From Pleurocapsa sp. PCC 7319 (GTDB lineage Bacteria; Cyanobacteriota; Cyanobacteriia; Cyanobacteriales; Xenococcaceae): a DNA stretch of 64,000 nucleotides. Below are positions 35,348 through 44,575 of this stretch, one piece after another; the first letter of the stretch is position 1, and the number at the start of each line of letters is the position of its first letter. The notes below the pieces were generated by a model. The model did not search any database. It was not told where the DNA came from and was given only the letters and a program-made list of their open reading frames with translations. The translations under genes and the position numbers were made by a program. Where the stretch lies: contig NZ_KB235922.1 in assembly GCF_000332195.1 (NCBI RefSeq), forward strand, positions 4,437,322-4,501,321, in the 5' to 3' direction.

Positions 35348-37039
35348 ATGTCTGTTGAAGCCTGGACTACAACTTTTGTCATTATTTCTTTTATTCTCTA
35401 TTTATATATAGGTTGGCGATCGCGAGTAAAGGATAGTAAGGGATTTTTTGTTGCCGATCGGGGTGTTCCCGCGATCGCTAATGGAGCTGCAACGGCTGCT
35501 GATTGGATGTCGGCAGCTTCTTTTATTTCGATGGCGGGGATTATCTCTTTTTTGGGCTATGATGGCTCGATGTATTTGATGGGTTGGACTGGCGGTTTTG
35601 TTCTCCTGGCTTTGTTACTAGCCCCTTATCTACGTAAGTTTGGGAAATATACTGTTCCCGATTTTGTGGGCGATCGCTATTATTCTGTTTGGGCAAGATT
35701 AGTGGCAGTAGTAGCGGCTATTTTTGTCTCTCTTACCTATGTAGCGGGTCAAATGCGTGGAGTAGGCATTGTCTTTAGCCGTTTTTTACAAGTCGATATT
35801 AGTACCGGTGTGATCATCGGCATGGTAATTGTGGCATTTTTTGCTGTGCTGGGAGGAATGAAAGGGATTACTTGGACACAAGTAGCCCAATACACTGTTT
35901 TGATTTTTGCCTATCTAATTCCCGCTATTGCGATCGCTTTGATTTTGACAGGAAATCCTCTTCCTCAGTTGGCATTTGGTTTTAGCGATATTATTGATAA
36001 ACTCAATCAGGTTCAATTAGATTTGGGTTTTGCTGAATATACTCAGCCCTTTGTGAATAAATCCATGTTGGATGTCCTGTTTATTACCATTGCCTTGATG
36101 GTGGGAACTGCGGGACTTCCTCATGTAATTGTCCGCTTTTATACTGTGCCGACAACCCGTGCTGCGCGTTATTCGGCTGGTTGGGCATTACTATTTATTG
36201 CGATTCTTTATACTACAGCCCCTGCGGTATCTGCTTTTGCCCGTTACAACTTAATCGATAGTTTGCATAATAAAACGATTGCCGAAGTTCAACAACTAGA
36301 TTGGGCAAGCAAATGGGAAAATACAGGTTTATTAGGATTTGAAGATAAAAATGGTGACGGTAGAATCGCCCTAACTCCAGAAGAGTCAACCAGCGAAATT
36401 ACGATCGACCGCGATATCATTGTTCTTTCTACCCCAGAAGTAGCGAACCTGGCACCTTGGGTAATTGCCTTAGTGGCTGCGGGGGGGTTAGCTGCGGCTT
36501 TATCTACTGCCTCAGGTTTATTGCTAGTAATCTCCAGTTCTATCGCCCATGATGTTTACTATCGGATTATTAATCCCCAAGCTTCCGAATCTCAAAGGGT
36601 GATGGTCGGTAGAATTATGGTCGGATTTGCGATCGCGATCGCTGGTTATTTTGGTATTAATCCTCCTGGTTTCGTGGCAGAGGTGGTTGCTTTTGCTTTT
36701 GGATTAGCTGCTGCTAGTTTCTTTCCCGTTATTATTTTGGGTATTTTTGATAAACGTACCAATCGGGAAGGGGCAATTTCAGGAATGGTAGTTGGTTTGG
36801 CTTTTACCACCTTTTACATTATCGGTGTCAAATTTTATGGTATGTCTACTTGGTTTTTAGGCATATCTCCTGAAGGTATTGGCACATTGGGAATGGTAAT
36901 TAACTTTATCGTGACCTATACTGTCTCTCGCCTTACTCCACCACCGCCTCTAGCCGTTCAAGAAATGGTGGAACACTTGCGATCGCCAGAACTAGATGGA
37001 CCTCCACTTTCCGATCTGGGAGAAGAACAGTTGGATTAA
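35348..37039 (+). CDS. Sodium:solute symporter, VC_2705 family large subunit
   Basis: An SSS-family carrier of 563 residues with about 13 membrane helices, related to acetate permease ActP. Typical parts are VADRGVPAIANGAATAADWM, FISMAGIISFLGYDGSMYL and GTAGLPHVIVRFYTVPTTR. A loop contains FEDKNGDGRIALTPEE, an EF-hand-like acidic turn that is a normal feature of this subfamily. It pairs with the upstream DUF4212 protein. The substrate is likely a short organic anion; that is by family analogy. The last 44 codons are duplicated 1.45 kb downstream. Confidence 0.93.
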   Translation: MSVEAWTTTFVIISFILYLYIGWRSRVKDSKGFFVADRGVPAIANGAATAADWMSAASFISMAGIISFLGYDGSMYLMGWTGGFVLLALLLAPYLRKFGKYTVPDFVGDRYYSVWARLVAVVAAIFVSLTYVAGQMRGVGIVFSRFLQVDISTGVIIGMVIVAFFAVLGGMKGITWTQVAQYTVLIFAYLIPAIAIALILTGNPLPQLAFGFSDIIDKLNQVQLDLGFAEYTQPFVNKSMLDVLFITIALMVGTAGLPHVIVRFYTVPTTRAARYSAGWALLFIAILYTTAPAVSAFARYNLIDSLHNKTIAEVQQLDWASKWENTGLLGFEDKNGDGRIALTPEESTSEITIDRDIIVLSTPEVANLAPWVIALVAAGGLAAALSTASGLLLVISSSIAHDVYYRIINPQASESQRVMVGRIMVGFAIAIAGYFGINPPGFVAEVVAFAFGLAAASFFPVIILGIFDKRTNREGAISGMVVGLAFTTFYIIGVKFYGMSTWFLGISPEGIGTLGMVINFIVTYTVSRLTPPPPLAVQEMVEHLRSPELDGPPLSDLGEEQLD

Positions 37040-37041
37040 TT
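36908..37041 (+). repeat. 134-bp direct repeat, copy 1 (inside the symporter gene)
   Basis: The 3' end of the symporter gene, from ATCGTGACCTATACTG to just past the stop codon. A second copy lies at 38360-38493; by eye only about five of 134 bases differ and there is no gap. Confidence 0.9.
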
Positions 37042-37155
37042 AGAGTTAGCTGAAAAAGCCTAAATATATTCGGCTTTCCCAGAATTTTGGGAGATAAATA
37101 GGTGAGTTTATCTAAACTGAAAGTTACGGAAAAAGCTGAACTTTGGTAGACTCCA

Positions 37156-38205
37156 CTATGTATTTCTGCTGGATAACTTGCGGTAGTAATCTGAGTAGAA
37201 GTTCCATGCTGTAACTAGATATGTCAATGCAAAAAGTAGAAGAAACACAACTATTTTTCCTGCCATGATGCTTTCCTTGGGAAACGTTAGGAAGTTCAGA
37301 ATTAAGTTTGAAGTGAGATAAAAAGTTAAGGTTTTTGAACCAATAAGAATAATCGCCTTCTTAGTTAAAATGGAATTGGCTATTTTCAGAGACAATAAAC
37401 GCCTCATAAAAATCAAAGATAAAAATATAAATATGGATGTAGTCAATAGATCTATTGGTTCTAAGTTCATCGTAGCCTTATATGTGTCAGATGATGCAAC
37501 AAATAATGCATGTAAAACTAAAATTGGAAGCGATGCCCAAGATAAGATACGTGATTGAGAAGTATTTGAAATCAACTGCTGCTCAATAGATGATATATAA
37601 AAACCAATAAAGTAGATAATTATAGCTGGCAGAATCGGATAGGAAATCTGCTTATTACCCAGACCCCAAAAAGTTCCGACAATCTCGCTATGAATTATTG
37701 TTTCTGGACTTGGTACGTAAAGCAAAACACAGTAAATACTAAATATCAAAGAAATCAACAGAAAACATAACTGTTTTGACTTCCAATACAAAGCAATAAT
37801 AACAGGCGAAACTATATAAATAGCGGAAAATGTAACAAGTACCTTAGTGTAAAACTCGTGTCCATAAATAAAATCATATAAGTCAGTAGGTATTGAAGCA
37901 CCTGTAGACAATCGTAGAAATGTTACATATCCTATGTATACAAGTAATATTTCTAAGCCCTTTCGTAATAATTTTATTGTTGTTTTAACAGCATTATTTT
38001 GAAATCTAACTAAATAGATTTTATAAGCCATGTAACCAGCAGTAAAAAAGAAAAAAGAACCAACATTAAATATCTGTTTTTGAACAAAACGAGAAGGAAA
38101 CTCTAAGATACCTAAATCAAATCGATTACTGAAATGAAGAATAATAGCACTAATAATAATTAAAGCTCTAAGCACGTCAAACTCTTCTTTTCTTCTATTA
38201 TTCAT
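37156..38205 (-). CDS. Acyltransferase-3-like membrane protein
   Basis: A 349-residue integral membrane protein with about ten helices. The N-terminal EEFDVLRALIIISAIILHFS matches the acyltransferase 3 pattern (R, then the conserved histidine at the end of helix 1), followed by FFFTAGYMAYKIY. Family members transfer acyl groups to sugars or lipids at the cell surface. The gene is AT-richer than its neighbours, lies opposite to them, and is bracketed by the 134-bp direct repeats, all of which suggest a later arrival at this locus. Confidence 0.8.
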   Translation of the reverse strand: MNNRRKEEFDVLRALIIISAIILHFSNRFDLGILEFPSRFVQKQIFNVGSFFFFTAGYMAYKIYLVRFQNNAVKTTIKLLRKGLEILLVYIGYVTFLRLSTGASIPTDLYDFIYGHEFYTKVLVTFSAIYIVSPVIIALYWKSKQLCFLLISLIFSIYCVLLYVPSPETIIHSEIVGTFWGLGNKQISYPILPAIIIYFIGFYISSIEQQLISNTSQSRILSWASLPILVLHALFVASSDTYKATMNLEPIDLLTTSIFIFLSLIFMRRLLSLKIANSILTKKAIILIGSKTLTFYLTSNLILNFLTFPKESIMAGKIVVFLLLFALTYLVTAWNFYSDYYRKLSSRNT

Positions 38206-38359
38206 GTGAAAATATTCTAGCTATATTGTGTTGTGTTATATTCCTCTATTGTGTCTGTTCTAATACTCATGTAATGTATTCTATTGGCTTTCAGGATGCT
38301 ACTCAGTGACATCAAAGATATTATGTTCTCTATGGAGAGTAAGTCATATTTACCTGATC

Positions 38360-38493
38360 ATCGTGACATATAATATCTCTCGCCTTACTCCACCATCGCC
38401 TCTAGCCGTTCAAGAAATGGTGGAACACTTGCGATCGCCAGAACTAGATGGACCTCCACTTTCCGATCCGGGAGAAGAACAGTTGGATTAATT
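38360..38493 (+). repeat. 134-bp direct repeat, copy 2 (symporter 3' end duplicate)
   Basis: A near-identical copy of bases 36908-37041. It includes the C-terminal codons RLTPPSPLAVQEMVEHL and the stop, but no symporter gene in front. A short open frame from 38306 merely runs into it and is not a gene. Confidence 0.9.
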
Positions 38494-38501
38494 TATCAAA
38501 A

Positions 38502-38547
38502 AGCTAATAGCTAATAGCTAATGGCTAATGGCTAATGGCTAATAGCT
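38502..38547. repeat. Heptanucleotide repeat (AGCTAAT/GGCTAAT)
   Basis: Three AGCTAAT units followed by three GGCTAAT units and a partial one, starting eight bases after the 134-bp repeat copy. Confidence 0.85.
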
Positions 38548-38710
38548 GGGGCAAAGCCCCCTTATGGATAAGTAAAAAGTTTACGTGTTTTTAACCTCTG
38601 GATGTTGATGAGAAAAACTCGTGACCAAGCTGGCTCATAGATATTTGATTTTACATAAAATTGTGAAAAAACCTGATAAATGGGAACTATATTGATTAAG
38701 TGACCCACAA

Positions 38711-40756
38711 ATGAGGAGGTATAAAGTGTCAGGGAGCTGGATAAAATCATTTATATCAGTATATTTGGGTATATTGGTCTGGGAGTTTTCAGGGTTATCG
38801 GCTAAAGCAGTTTCTCCCCCTACCATAGACCGAACCGAAGAATGTGAATTATTAGTAATTGGTGGCGGTTTATCAGGAGTGGCTGCTAGTTACGAGGCAT
38901 TGCTAGCTGGAAAAACAGTCTGTATGACCGAAATTACTGACTGGGTAGGAGGACAGATTTCTGCTCAAGGTACTTCAGCATTAGATGAAAGAACTACACA
39001 ACGCTCTCGTCTTTTCTTTCCTCGAGGTTATCTAGAATTTAGAGAACGGATCGCCAAATATTACGATCAACTTAATCCTGGTGATTGTTGGGTAAGTGAG
39101 TCCTGTTTTTTACCCAAAGATGCAAACGAGCTGATGTGGCAACAGCTTAAAGATGCTGAAGCTAAAGGACAGGGGACTTTGAAATGGTTTCCCACCACTG
39201 TAGTTAAAGATTTAGAAGTCCAAACTATTCCCGGTGAAGGAACAGGTAAACAAATTACTAGTGTCGTAGCGATTCAACATAGTCCTCAGAATGAAAACTT
39301 ACCTCTAAATACCTTACCGTTATCTAGCACAATTGAAGATGCTTATACTTACGAAGACTCCAAAGTATTTAGTAAAGAAACAATTCAGTTTGTTCCTCAA
39401 GCAAAGTCAGATAAGACTGCGGACTGGTATGTGATCGAAGCTACTGAAACAGGAGAAATAGTTGGTCTAGCAGATGTTCCTTATCGTCTGGGAGTCGATC
39501 CTCGTTCCGCCTTTGAACCTTCTTCTTCTAGCCTGACAGGAGATCCTTATTGTACCCAAGGGTTTACCTATACCTTTGCTATGGAGGCAACTGAAGAAGC
39601 CCAAGAGCATCAGTTGCCTGATTTTTATAGTCAACACCAAAACTATTACAGTTATGAACTCGAAAGATTAGCCGATTTCGGCTTAGTCTTCACCTACCGT
39701 CGTATTTGGAGTCCTAAAAGAGGAGAATTAGAAAAATTTGGCGGAATCGAGTTTACAGCACCTACTCCTGGGGATATCTCGATGCAGAATTGGACTTGGG
39801 GCAATGATTATCGTCCAGGAACAGCCCAAGACAATTTAATTTATACTCGCGAACAACTAGAAGAATTAGGTCAACTTAACCCTGGGGGTTGGCTAGGGGG
39901 ATTACGCACCGAAACTTTAAGTAAAGGCGAAGATCATGCTCTAGGTTATTTTTATTGGCTAGTCAAGGGCACAACGGATTCTCAGTTAGGAGATGACGTT
40001 AAAAAACCCCATCCCAATCACCGTTTATTAACAGGATTAGATTCTCCGATGGGTACAGCCCATGGTTTATCTAAATATCCTTATATTAGAGAGGGCAGGA
40101 GAATTATTGGCAGGGTTTACCCTGGCTATTCTCAGGGATTCACAGTAACTGAAATTGATATTTCTCGTGCTGACTATCGAGATGAGCATTATAGCGAAAG
40201 TCTTAGCCCGACTACCTATCGTCAATTATGGAAAGTGGTAGATGGGATAGATGCTATAAGTAATAAAAATATGAATCTTGAAGAGATTAAAAGACGAACT
40301 CGTTCTACTATTTATCCTGATTCTGTAGGAATTGGTCATTACGCGATCGATTTTCATCCCTGTATGAATGAAAGCCCTCCAGAGAAAGCAGGTAATACTG
40401 AACGAGAAGGAGAAAGACAGGGCGGAGGACAAGCTTATCCTTTTCAAATTCCTCTAAGGGCAATGATTCCTCAAGACCTTGATAATTTAATAGTGACGGG
40501 TAAAAGTATTGCTACTAGTCATATTGCTGCTGCTGCTTATCGAGTACATTCTTTTGAGTGGTCTTCGGGTGCTGCTGCTGGTGTTGCGGCAAGCTTCAGT
40601 TTAGATGAAGAAATTATGCCCTACCAGTTAATAGACGAATCATTTTTGAAAGAGACAAAGTTGCAATTATTGAAAAAAAAGCTGGATCAAAGTGGCAATC
40701 CCACAGCATTTCCTAATACTTCAATTTTTAATCAGGATTGGGAGGATTGGCAATAA
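38711..40756 (+). CDS. FAD-dependent oxidoreductase, exported or membrane-anchored
   Basis: A 681-residue flavoprotein of the FAD_oxidored type. A hydrophobic N-terminal segment (SFISVYLGILVWEFSGLSAKA) looks like a signal peptide or anchor and is followed by the dinucleotide fold LLVIGGGLSGVAASYEALLAGK. Next comes WVGGQISAQGTSALDE, typical of this group. The C-terminal half has VTGKSIATSHIAAAAYRVHS and a flavin-binding SSGAAAGVAASFSL. Substrate and electron acceptor are unknown. A GTG at 38726 is an alternative start. It is followed by the nest of mobile elements. Confidence 0.87.
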   Translation: MRRYKVSGSWIKSFISVYLGILVWEFSGLSAKAVSPPTIDRTEECELLVIGGGLSGVAASYEALLAGKTVCMTEITDWVGGQISAQGTSALDERTTQRSRLFFPRGYLEFRERIAKYYDQLNPGDCWVSESCFLPKDANELMWQQLKDAEAKGQGTLKWFPTTVVKDLEVQTIPGEGTGKQITSVVAIQHSPQNENLPLNTLPLSSTIEDAYTYEDSKVFSKETIQFVPQAKSDKTADWYVIEATETGEIVGLADVPYRLGVDPRSAFEPSSSSLTGDPYCTQGFTYTFAMEATEEAQEHQLPDFYSQHQNYYSYELERLADFGLVFTYRRIWSPKRGELEKFGGIEFTAPTPGDISMQNWTWGNDYRPGTAQDNLIYTREQLEELGQLNPGGWLGGLRTETLSKGEDHALGYFYWLVKGTTDSQLGDDVKKPHPNHRLLTGLDSPMGTAHGLSKYPYIREGRRIIGRVYPGYSQGFTVTEIDISRADYRDEHYSESLSPTTYRQLWKVVDGIDAISNKNMNLEEIKRRTRSTIYPDSVGIGHYAIDFHPCMNESPPEKAGNTEREGERQGGGQAYPFQIPLRAMIPQDLDNLIVTGKSIATSHIAAAAYRVHSFEWSSGAAAGVAASFSLDEEIMPYQLIDESFLKETKLQLLKKKLDQSGNPTAFPNTSIFNQDWEDWQ

Positions 40757-41051
40757 AATTTTGTTAGCCGATTAACTTTATTAGCGATCGCCATTTATCA
40801 AAAAGTTTTTAGCTTTTAGCTTCTTGGCGCATTCGCTCGCGGCACGGGAACCAACAAGACCGCGATGTCAACAATGTTGTGGAATAAATACTGCTTGGTA
40901 TATCTATCAGTGGTGTGTGCGGGGAGAGCAATCCCTTTGATGTGGATGGGATTGGAACACAAAAGTGCTTCAGTTGCTTTTGAGAAATATCAACCACTAC
41001 TCGAAAGAGCCAAAGAGAAACTCAAAGAGTTTCCTGATGTGATGTTGTTAG

Positions 41052-41233
41052 TGGGACTTAGACAAAAAATGATGGCAAAAAGGGGGGAAAGCCTTATATA
41101 TCAATATTTTTAGGTCAAAAATACCTAAACCCTGAATATAACTAGGTTTGAGGCGAGTTTACCTCGTTCGAGGTAAACTCGTTGTCTGGCAAGGCTTTCC
41201 TCCCTTTTTAGCCCGAAAAAATGTCTAAGTCCC
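41052..41233. mobile_element. Miniature inverted-repeat element (MITE), 182 bp
   Basis: Both ends carry GGGACTTAGACA in inverse orientation; the similarity continues imperfectly to about 43 bp (AAAAAGGG, GGAAAGCCTT). GTTAG is duplicated on each side (41047-41051 and 41234-41238). No coding capacity. It contains a perfect 13-bp inverted repeat, CGAGTTTACCTCG, with a 2-base centre at 41154-41181. Removing it restores the outer transposase frame. Confidence 0.85.
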
Positions 41234-41574
41234 GTTAGCAGACAGAGGATTTGCCAATCACGATCTGGTGAGGTGGCTAAAGCAGAGTCCTTGGCACTGG
41301 GGCGTTCGCCTTCCGTCAGATACAACAATTTATGGAGTGCGTCGTCGGGGTTTTGGTTACGGAATCCGTGAGCTTTATCCTGCCAAAGGAGAAGCCAGGT
41401 TTTACCACCATGTCAGACTTTGGTCAGATGGCAAACTTGAGTGCCATCTAGCATTAGCATCCGTGCATGGTCTTCAAGAACAGTGGGGGATTATTACCGA
41501 CGAACCTCCCACTCTAGAAACCTTTTGGCAGTATGGTTTACGTTTTCGCATTGAGCAACTATTCCTCGATAGTA

Positions 41575-42538
41575 TAGTCATTCTAAATAATTTCCGTATG
41601 ATTTAACGATGTCATCCAAGGAAGTACCAGGAGCGGAATAAATACGTCTTTTTTTGAGGATGCCCTAAAGGATTAGCTTCGCGTCGCAAAGTCTTGTTCG
41701 ATACGATTAAAATCAGGTGAATAGGGTGGTAAAAACAAAACTTTGTGACCCGCTTGTTCGGCAATGCGAAACACATCATCCTTGCGATGAAATGCCGCAT
41801 TATCAAGAATTAGAGTGGAGTTTGGTTTCAATTCGGGAATTAGATGCTCTTCGAGCCATTGATTAAACCATAAAGCACCATTTACTTCCTTTAAAAAGAA
41901 CTGGTGCTAACAACTCTTTGCCTCTTTTGCCAGCTATCAGACTTGTTCTTGTTCCTCTTTTACCATTGCGATTGGCGAAGCCACTGCCCTTCGGGCAATC
42001 GCCGTAAGTTTTTTGTCCTCGTTTTGACCAGCCATAAGGACGATAGACATATTCTTCAAAGCCTGATTCATCCAAGTAAACTAAATTGCTTGATCCGTCA
42101 AGAATGACAATTTTACGTAAATTTCTCAGAAAGCTGATTCGCTCACTATGCTTACGTTCAGTGTATTTCAGCGTTTTTTTTACGAGTTAACTTCATTTGC
42201 TTCTGGGCATACCCAATAGCACTCGTATGCACTCCAAAATATTGCGCCCTTTCTCTTAACAAAGCATCTGGATTTTCTTGAATATGTTGGGCAATTGCTA
42301 GAGAGTCTAGTTTTCGCTTTCTTCCAAGTTGTGGTGCTGGAGTCAAATTCTTTCTTCGACACCAATCATTCACACACCATAGACTTACCTCATATCTTCT
42401 TGATGCTTCGGCTTTGGAGCCTCCAGCCGCTACAAAGTCCACTACCCGCTTTCGCAAATCTACACTATAAGTCATCTAACCTGATTGATTTCTCATCTAG
42501 CTTATATTATTTCATATGTTTCCTATTTAGAATGACTA
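41575..42538. mobile_element. IS630-family element, 964 bp
   Basis: Flanked by a TA on each side, the target duplication of the IS630/Tc1 group. Counting those TAs, a perfect 17-bp terminal repeat TATAGTCATTCTAAATA is seen at 41573-41589 and inverted at 42524-42540. One degraded transposase gene lies on the minus strand. Removing the element restores the outer frame. Confidence 0.9.
41578..42475 (-). pseudogene. IS630 transposase, frameshifted
   Basis: The first part encodes the helix-turn-helix domain (MTYSVDLRKRVVDFVAAGGS, EASRRYEVSLWCVNDWCR). At a run of eight A residues near 42174-42181 the frame changes into TLKYTERKHSERISFL and VYLDESGFEEYVYRPYGW. A two-base loss after LLAPVLFKGS moves it again into NGALWFNQWLEEHLIPEL and LILDNAAFHRKDDVFRI. 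A repeat-like insertion (about 41670-41690) after SPDFNRIEQD breaks the end before ILKKRRIYSAPGTSLDD. DDE residues can be traced (LDESG, LDNAAFH and the following E). The first shift could be programmed; the others show decay. Confidence 0.85.
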
Positions 42539-42686
42539 TAAATCGGGGGTTTTCGATTTAGCTGACTTTTCACGGCATCTTTTGGAGGAAATATAAGTTG
42601 TGTAACAATATTCGCTAACAATTACTCATTTAGAGAAATCTGCGCTCTCGATAGAGCAAAATAATTGAGCCGATTGTAAGTTATGA

Positions 42687-44087
42687 ATGAATCAGACCAA
42701 AAATTCAATAACGGAAAAATGCGACTTTGGAGATCAACGTTTAACCAAAAGGGCGATGTTCATCGAATCAAGATTATCGTTAAAATATGGCAAGCCACTC
42801 TCAGAGATTTTTGAGAGAGCAAGTGACCTGAAAAGAGCTTATGAATTCTTTGCCAATCCGAAAACTAGCTTAAGCAGTGTGTGCCAACCCTATCATCTTC
42901 AAACAGCAGCTCAGATTAAAGCACTCCCCATCGTATTAGCAGTGGGAGATACAACCTATCTCGATTACAAAAAAATCCTCGACAAAAGAGCCGAATATGG
43001 ACCGATTGGCAATGGGGGAAATGGACTAATTCTACATAGCACCTTAGCCCTTGATGCCGACAATGGACAACCAATAGGATTACTAACAGAAAAACTGTGG
43101 CATCGAGAGCATGAAGAAAAAGGGGAAAATCTAACGAAGAAACAGAGGAAGAAAAAACAAGCAGAAGCCAGAAAACGCCCAATTGAAGAGAAAGAATCTT
43201 ATAAATGGATAGAAGCTCTCAAAGAAGTCGAAAAACTCTTAAAAATCTCCGTTCCAGAGCCTACAAGGCCCAAAATTATCCATGTATTTGACCGAGAAGG
43301 GGACATTGCGGAAGTCTTTGCTCAAGTCAGTAAAACCTCAAATACAGGGTTAGTAGTAAGAGCAGCACATAATCGAGCACTTGAGGGAGAAAACAGTTAT
43401 CTATGGTCATGGCTACCATCCCAACCGATCAAGATGGAAGTAGCGATAGAACTAGCCAAAACCAAACAGAGGACAGAGCGAATCGCAGTTTTGGCAATTA
43501 GATATGCACCTATTAAACTTCGTAGTCCCGCCAGAATTAAAGAACCAGAATCTTTTGAAGTTTATGGGGTTTATGCCGTAGAAATTGACCCCCCAGAGGG
43601 CTGTGAACGCGTAGAATGGATGATCTTGACTACAGAACCCGTTACAAATGAGGAACAGGCACAAACCATTTTACGGTGGTACACTTACCGTTGGCGAATT
43701 GAAGAATATCATAAAATTCTCAAGTCAGGATGTAAGGCGGAAAGCTATCGTCTATCTGGAAATAGTATGCAGGTATTATTAGGATTTTTAACAAATATTG
43801 CGGCACAATTGTTAAAAATGACTTATTTAAATCGAACCGAACCAGAAGCACCGGCATCTTCGGTTTTAAATGAGGTACAACTTGAGGTTTTAGCTGCCAA
43901 AGGAAGAAAATCAGTCCCCGTAGTAGATTTGACGGTAGCCTGGGCGATGCAAGCTGTAGCTCGTTTGGGCGGTTACTTGAGTCATCGAAAGAAAAGTAAT
44001 ATTGGTATTACCGTTTTATGGCGCGGATTTTTAGAATTGCAATCTTTGTGTGAAGGATGGCAATTACGCTCCCATTTTAAAGTTTAG
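42687..44087 (+). CDS. IS4-superfamily (Tn5-like) transposase
   Basis: A full-length DDE transposase of 466 residues. The N-terminal Tn5-type DNA-binding part reads CDFGDQRLTKRAMFIESRL followed by DLKRAYEFFANPKTSLSS. Catalytic acidic residues are expected in VLAVGDTTYLDYKK, IIHVFDREGDIAEV and the Y-(2)-R-(3)-E-(6)-K motif YRWRIEEYHKILKSGC. No internal stop is seen and the terminal repeats are intact, so the element may be mobile. The ATG at 42687 keeps the DNA-binding domain complete. Confidence 0.93.
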   Translation: MNQTKNSITEKCDFGDQRLTKRAMFIESRLSLKYGKPLSEIFERASDLKRAYEFFANPKTSLSSVCQPYHLQTAAQIKALPIVLAVGDTTYLDYKKILDKRAEYGPIGNGGNGLILHSTLALDADNGQPIGLLTEKLWHREHEEKGENLTKKQRKKKQAEARKRPIEEKESYKWIEALKEVEKLLKISVPEPTRPKIIHVFDREGDIAEVFAQVSKTSNTGLVVRAAHNRALEGENSYLWSWLPSQPIKMEVAIELAKTKQRTERIAVLAIRYAPIKLRSPARIKEPESFEVYGVYAVEIDPPEGCERVEWMILTTEPVTNEEQAQTILRWYTYRWRIEEYHKILKSGCKAESYRLSGNSMQVLLGFLTNIAAQLLKMTYLNRTEPEAPASSVLNEVQLEVLAAKGRKSVPVVDLTVAWAMQAVARLGGYLSHRKKSNIGITVLWRGFLELQSLCEGWQLRSHFKV

Positions 44088-44182
44088 GAGGGAGTTGATT
44101 GCTACGAGGTGCGGGAGTAGGATAAGGATTTGGTTAGCGAACTTTATTACATAATGAATTAGGACTTTTTCTGGTCTTAACT

Positions 44183-44575
44183 ATGCCCAATGCCCGTCAA
44201 CAGAAGGATGTAGCCAGTCGTCTAGATGAACTTAAACATCTTCTCAAACAACTCCAACAAGATATTGAAGACATCCGCTCTGAAGGAGAAATTGCTCCGT
44301 CTGGTTGTTGGATTGTCCGTTACCAAGCCAAAGGACAAAAGGGGGGTCGTTATTGGTATTACAAATGGATGTCCCATGAACCGATTTTTGTCACCAAAAA
44401 TGGGACTCCATCTCGTCATCGATATTTAGGCAAAGCTGGAAGTAAAGATTATTTGAACGCGGTTGAAGCTCTATCTCGTCGTGGCCGAATTGAAGCATTG
44501 GAGCGAGGGATGAGTACACTTTCAATGGGGTTGGAGGATTTGGTAGAGGAAGCATCAAGATTCAGCAAAGGTTAG
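44183..44575 (+). CDS. Passenger gene of the IS50-like element, function unknown
   Basis: A 130-residue protein encoded inside the terminal repeats, 95 bases after the transposase gene and on the same strand. The N-terminal half is a probable coiled coil (VASRLDELKHLLKQLQQDIE). The centre is WIVRYQAKGQKGGRYWYYKW with EPIFVTKNG and HRYLGKAGSKDYL. The end is helical. Small proteins with this WxxRYQ...YWYYK...LGK pattern occur widely in cyanobacterial genomes near mobile DNA, but no activity is known to me. It may be an accessory or regulatory factor. Confidence 0.75.
   Translation: MPNARQQKDVASRLDELKHLLKQLQQDIEDIRSEGEIAPSGCWIVRYQAKGQKGGRYWYYKWMSHEPIFVTKNGTPSRHRYLGKAGSKDYLNAVEALSRRGRIEALERGMSTLSMGLEDLVEEASRFSKG

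Noticed and set aside
36340-36390. EF-hand-like insert (DKNGDGRI) in the symporter as a novelty
   Set aside because: To my knowledge this loop is a regular feature of the VC_2705 symporter subfamily.
38306-38491. 61-residue frame ending like the symporter
   Set aside because: Its second half is only the duplicated 3' end of the symporter gene; the first half is unrelated spacer.
40865-41113. Separate 82-residue gene
   Set aside because: It is the 5' piece of the broken outer transposase running into the MITE.
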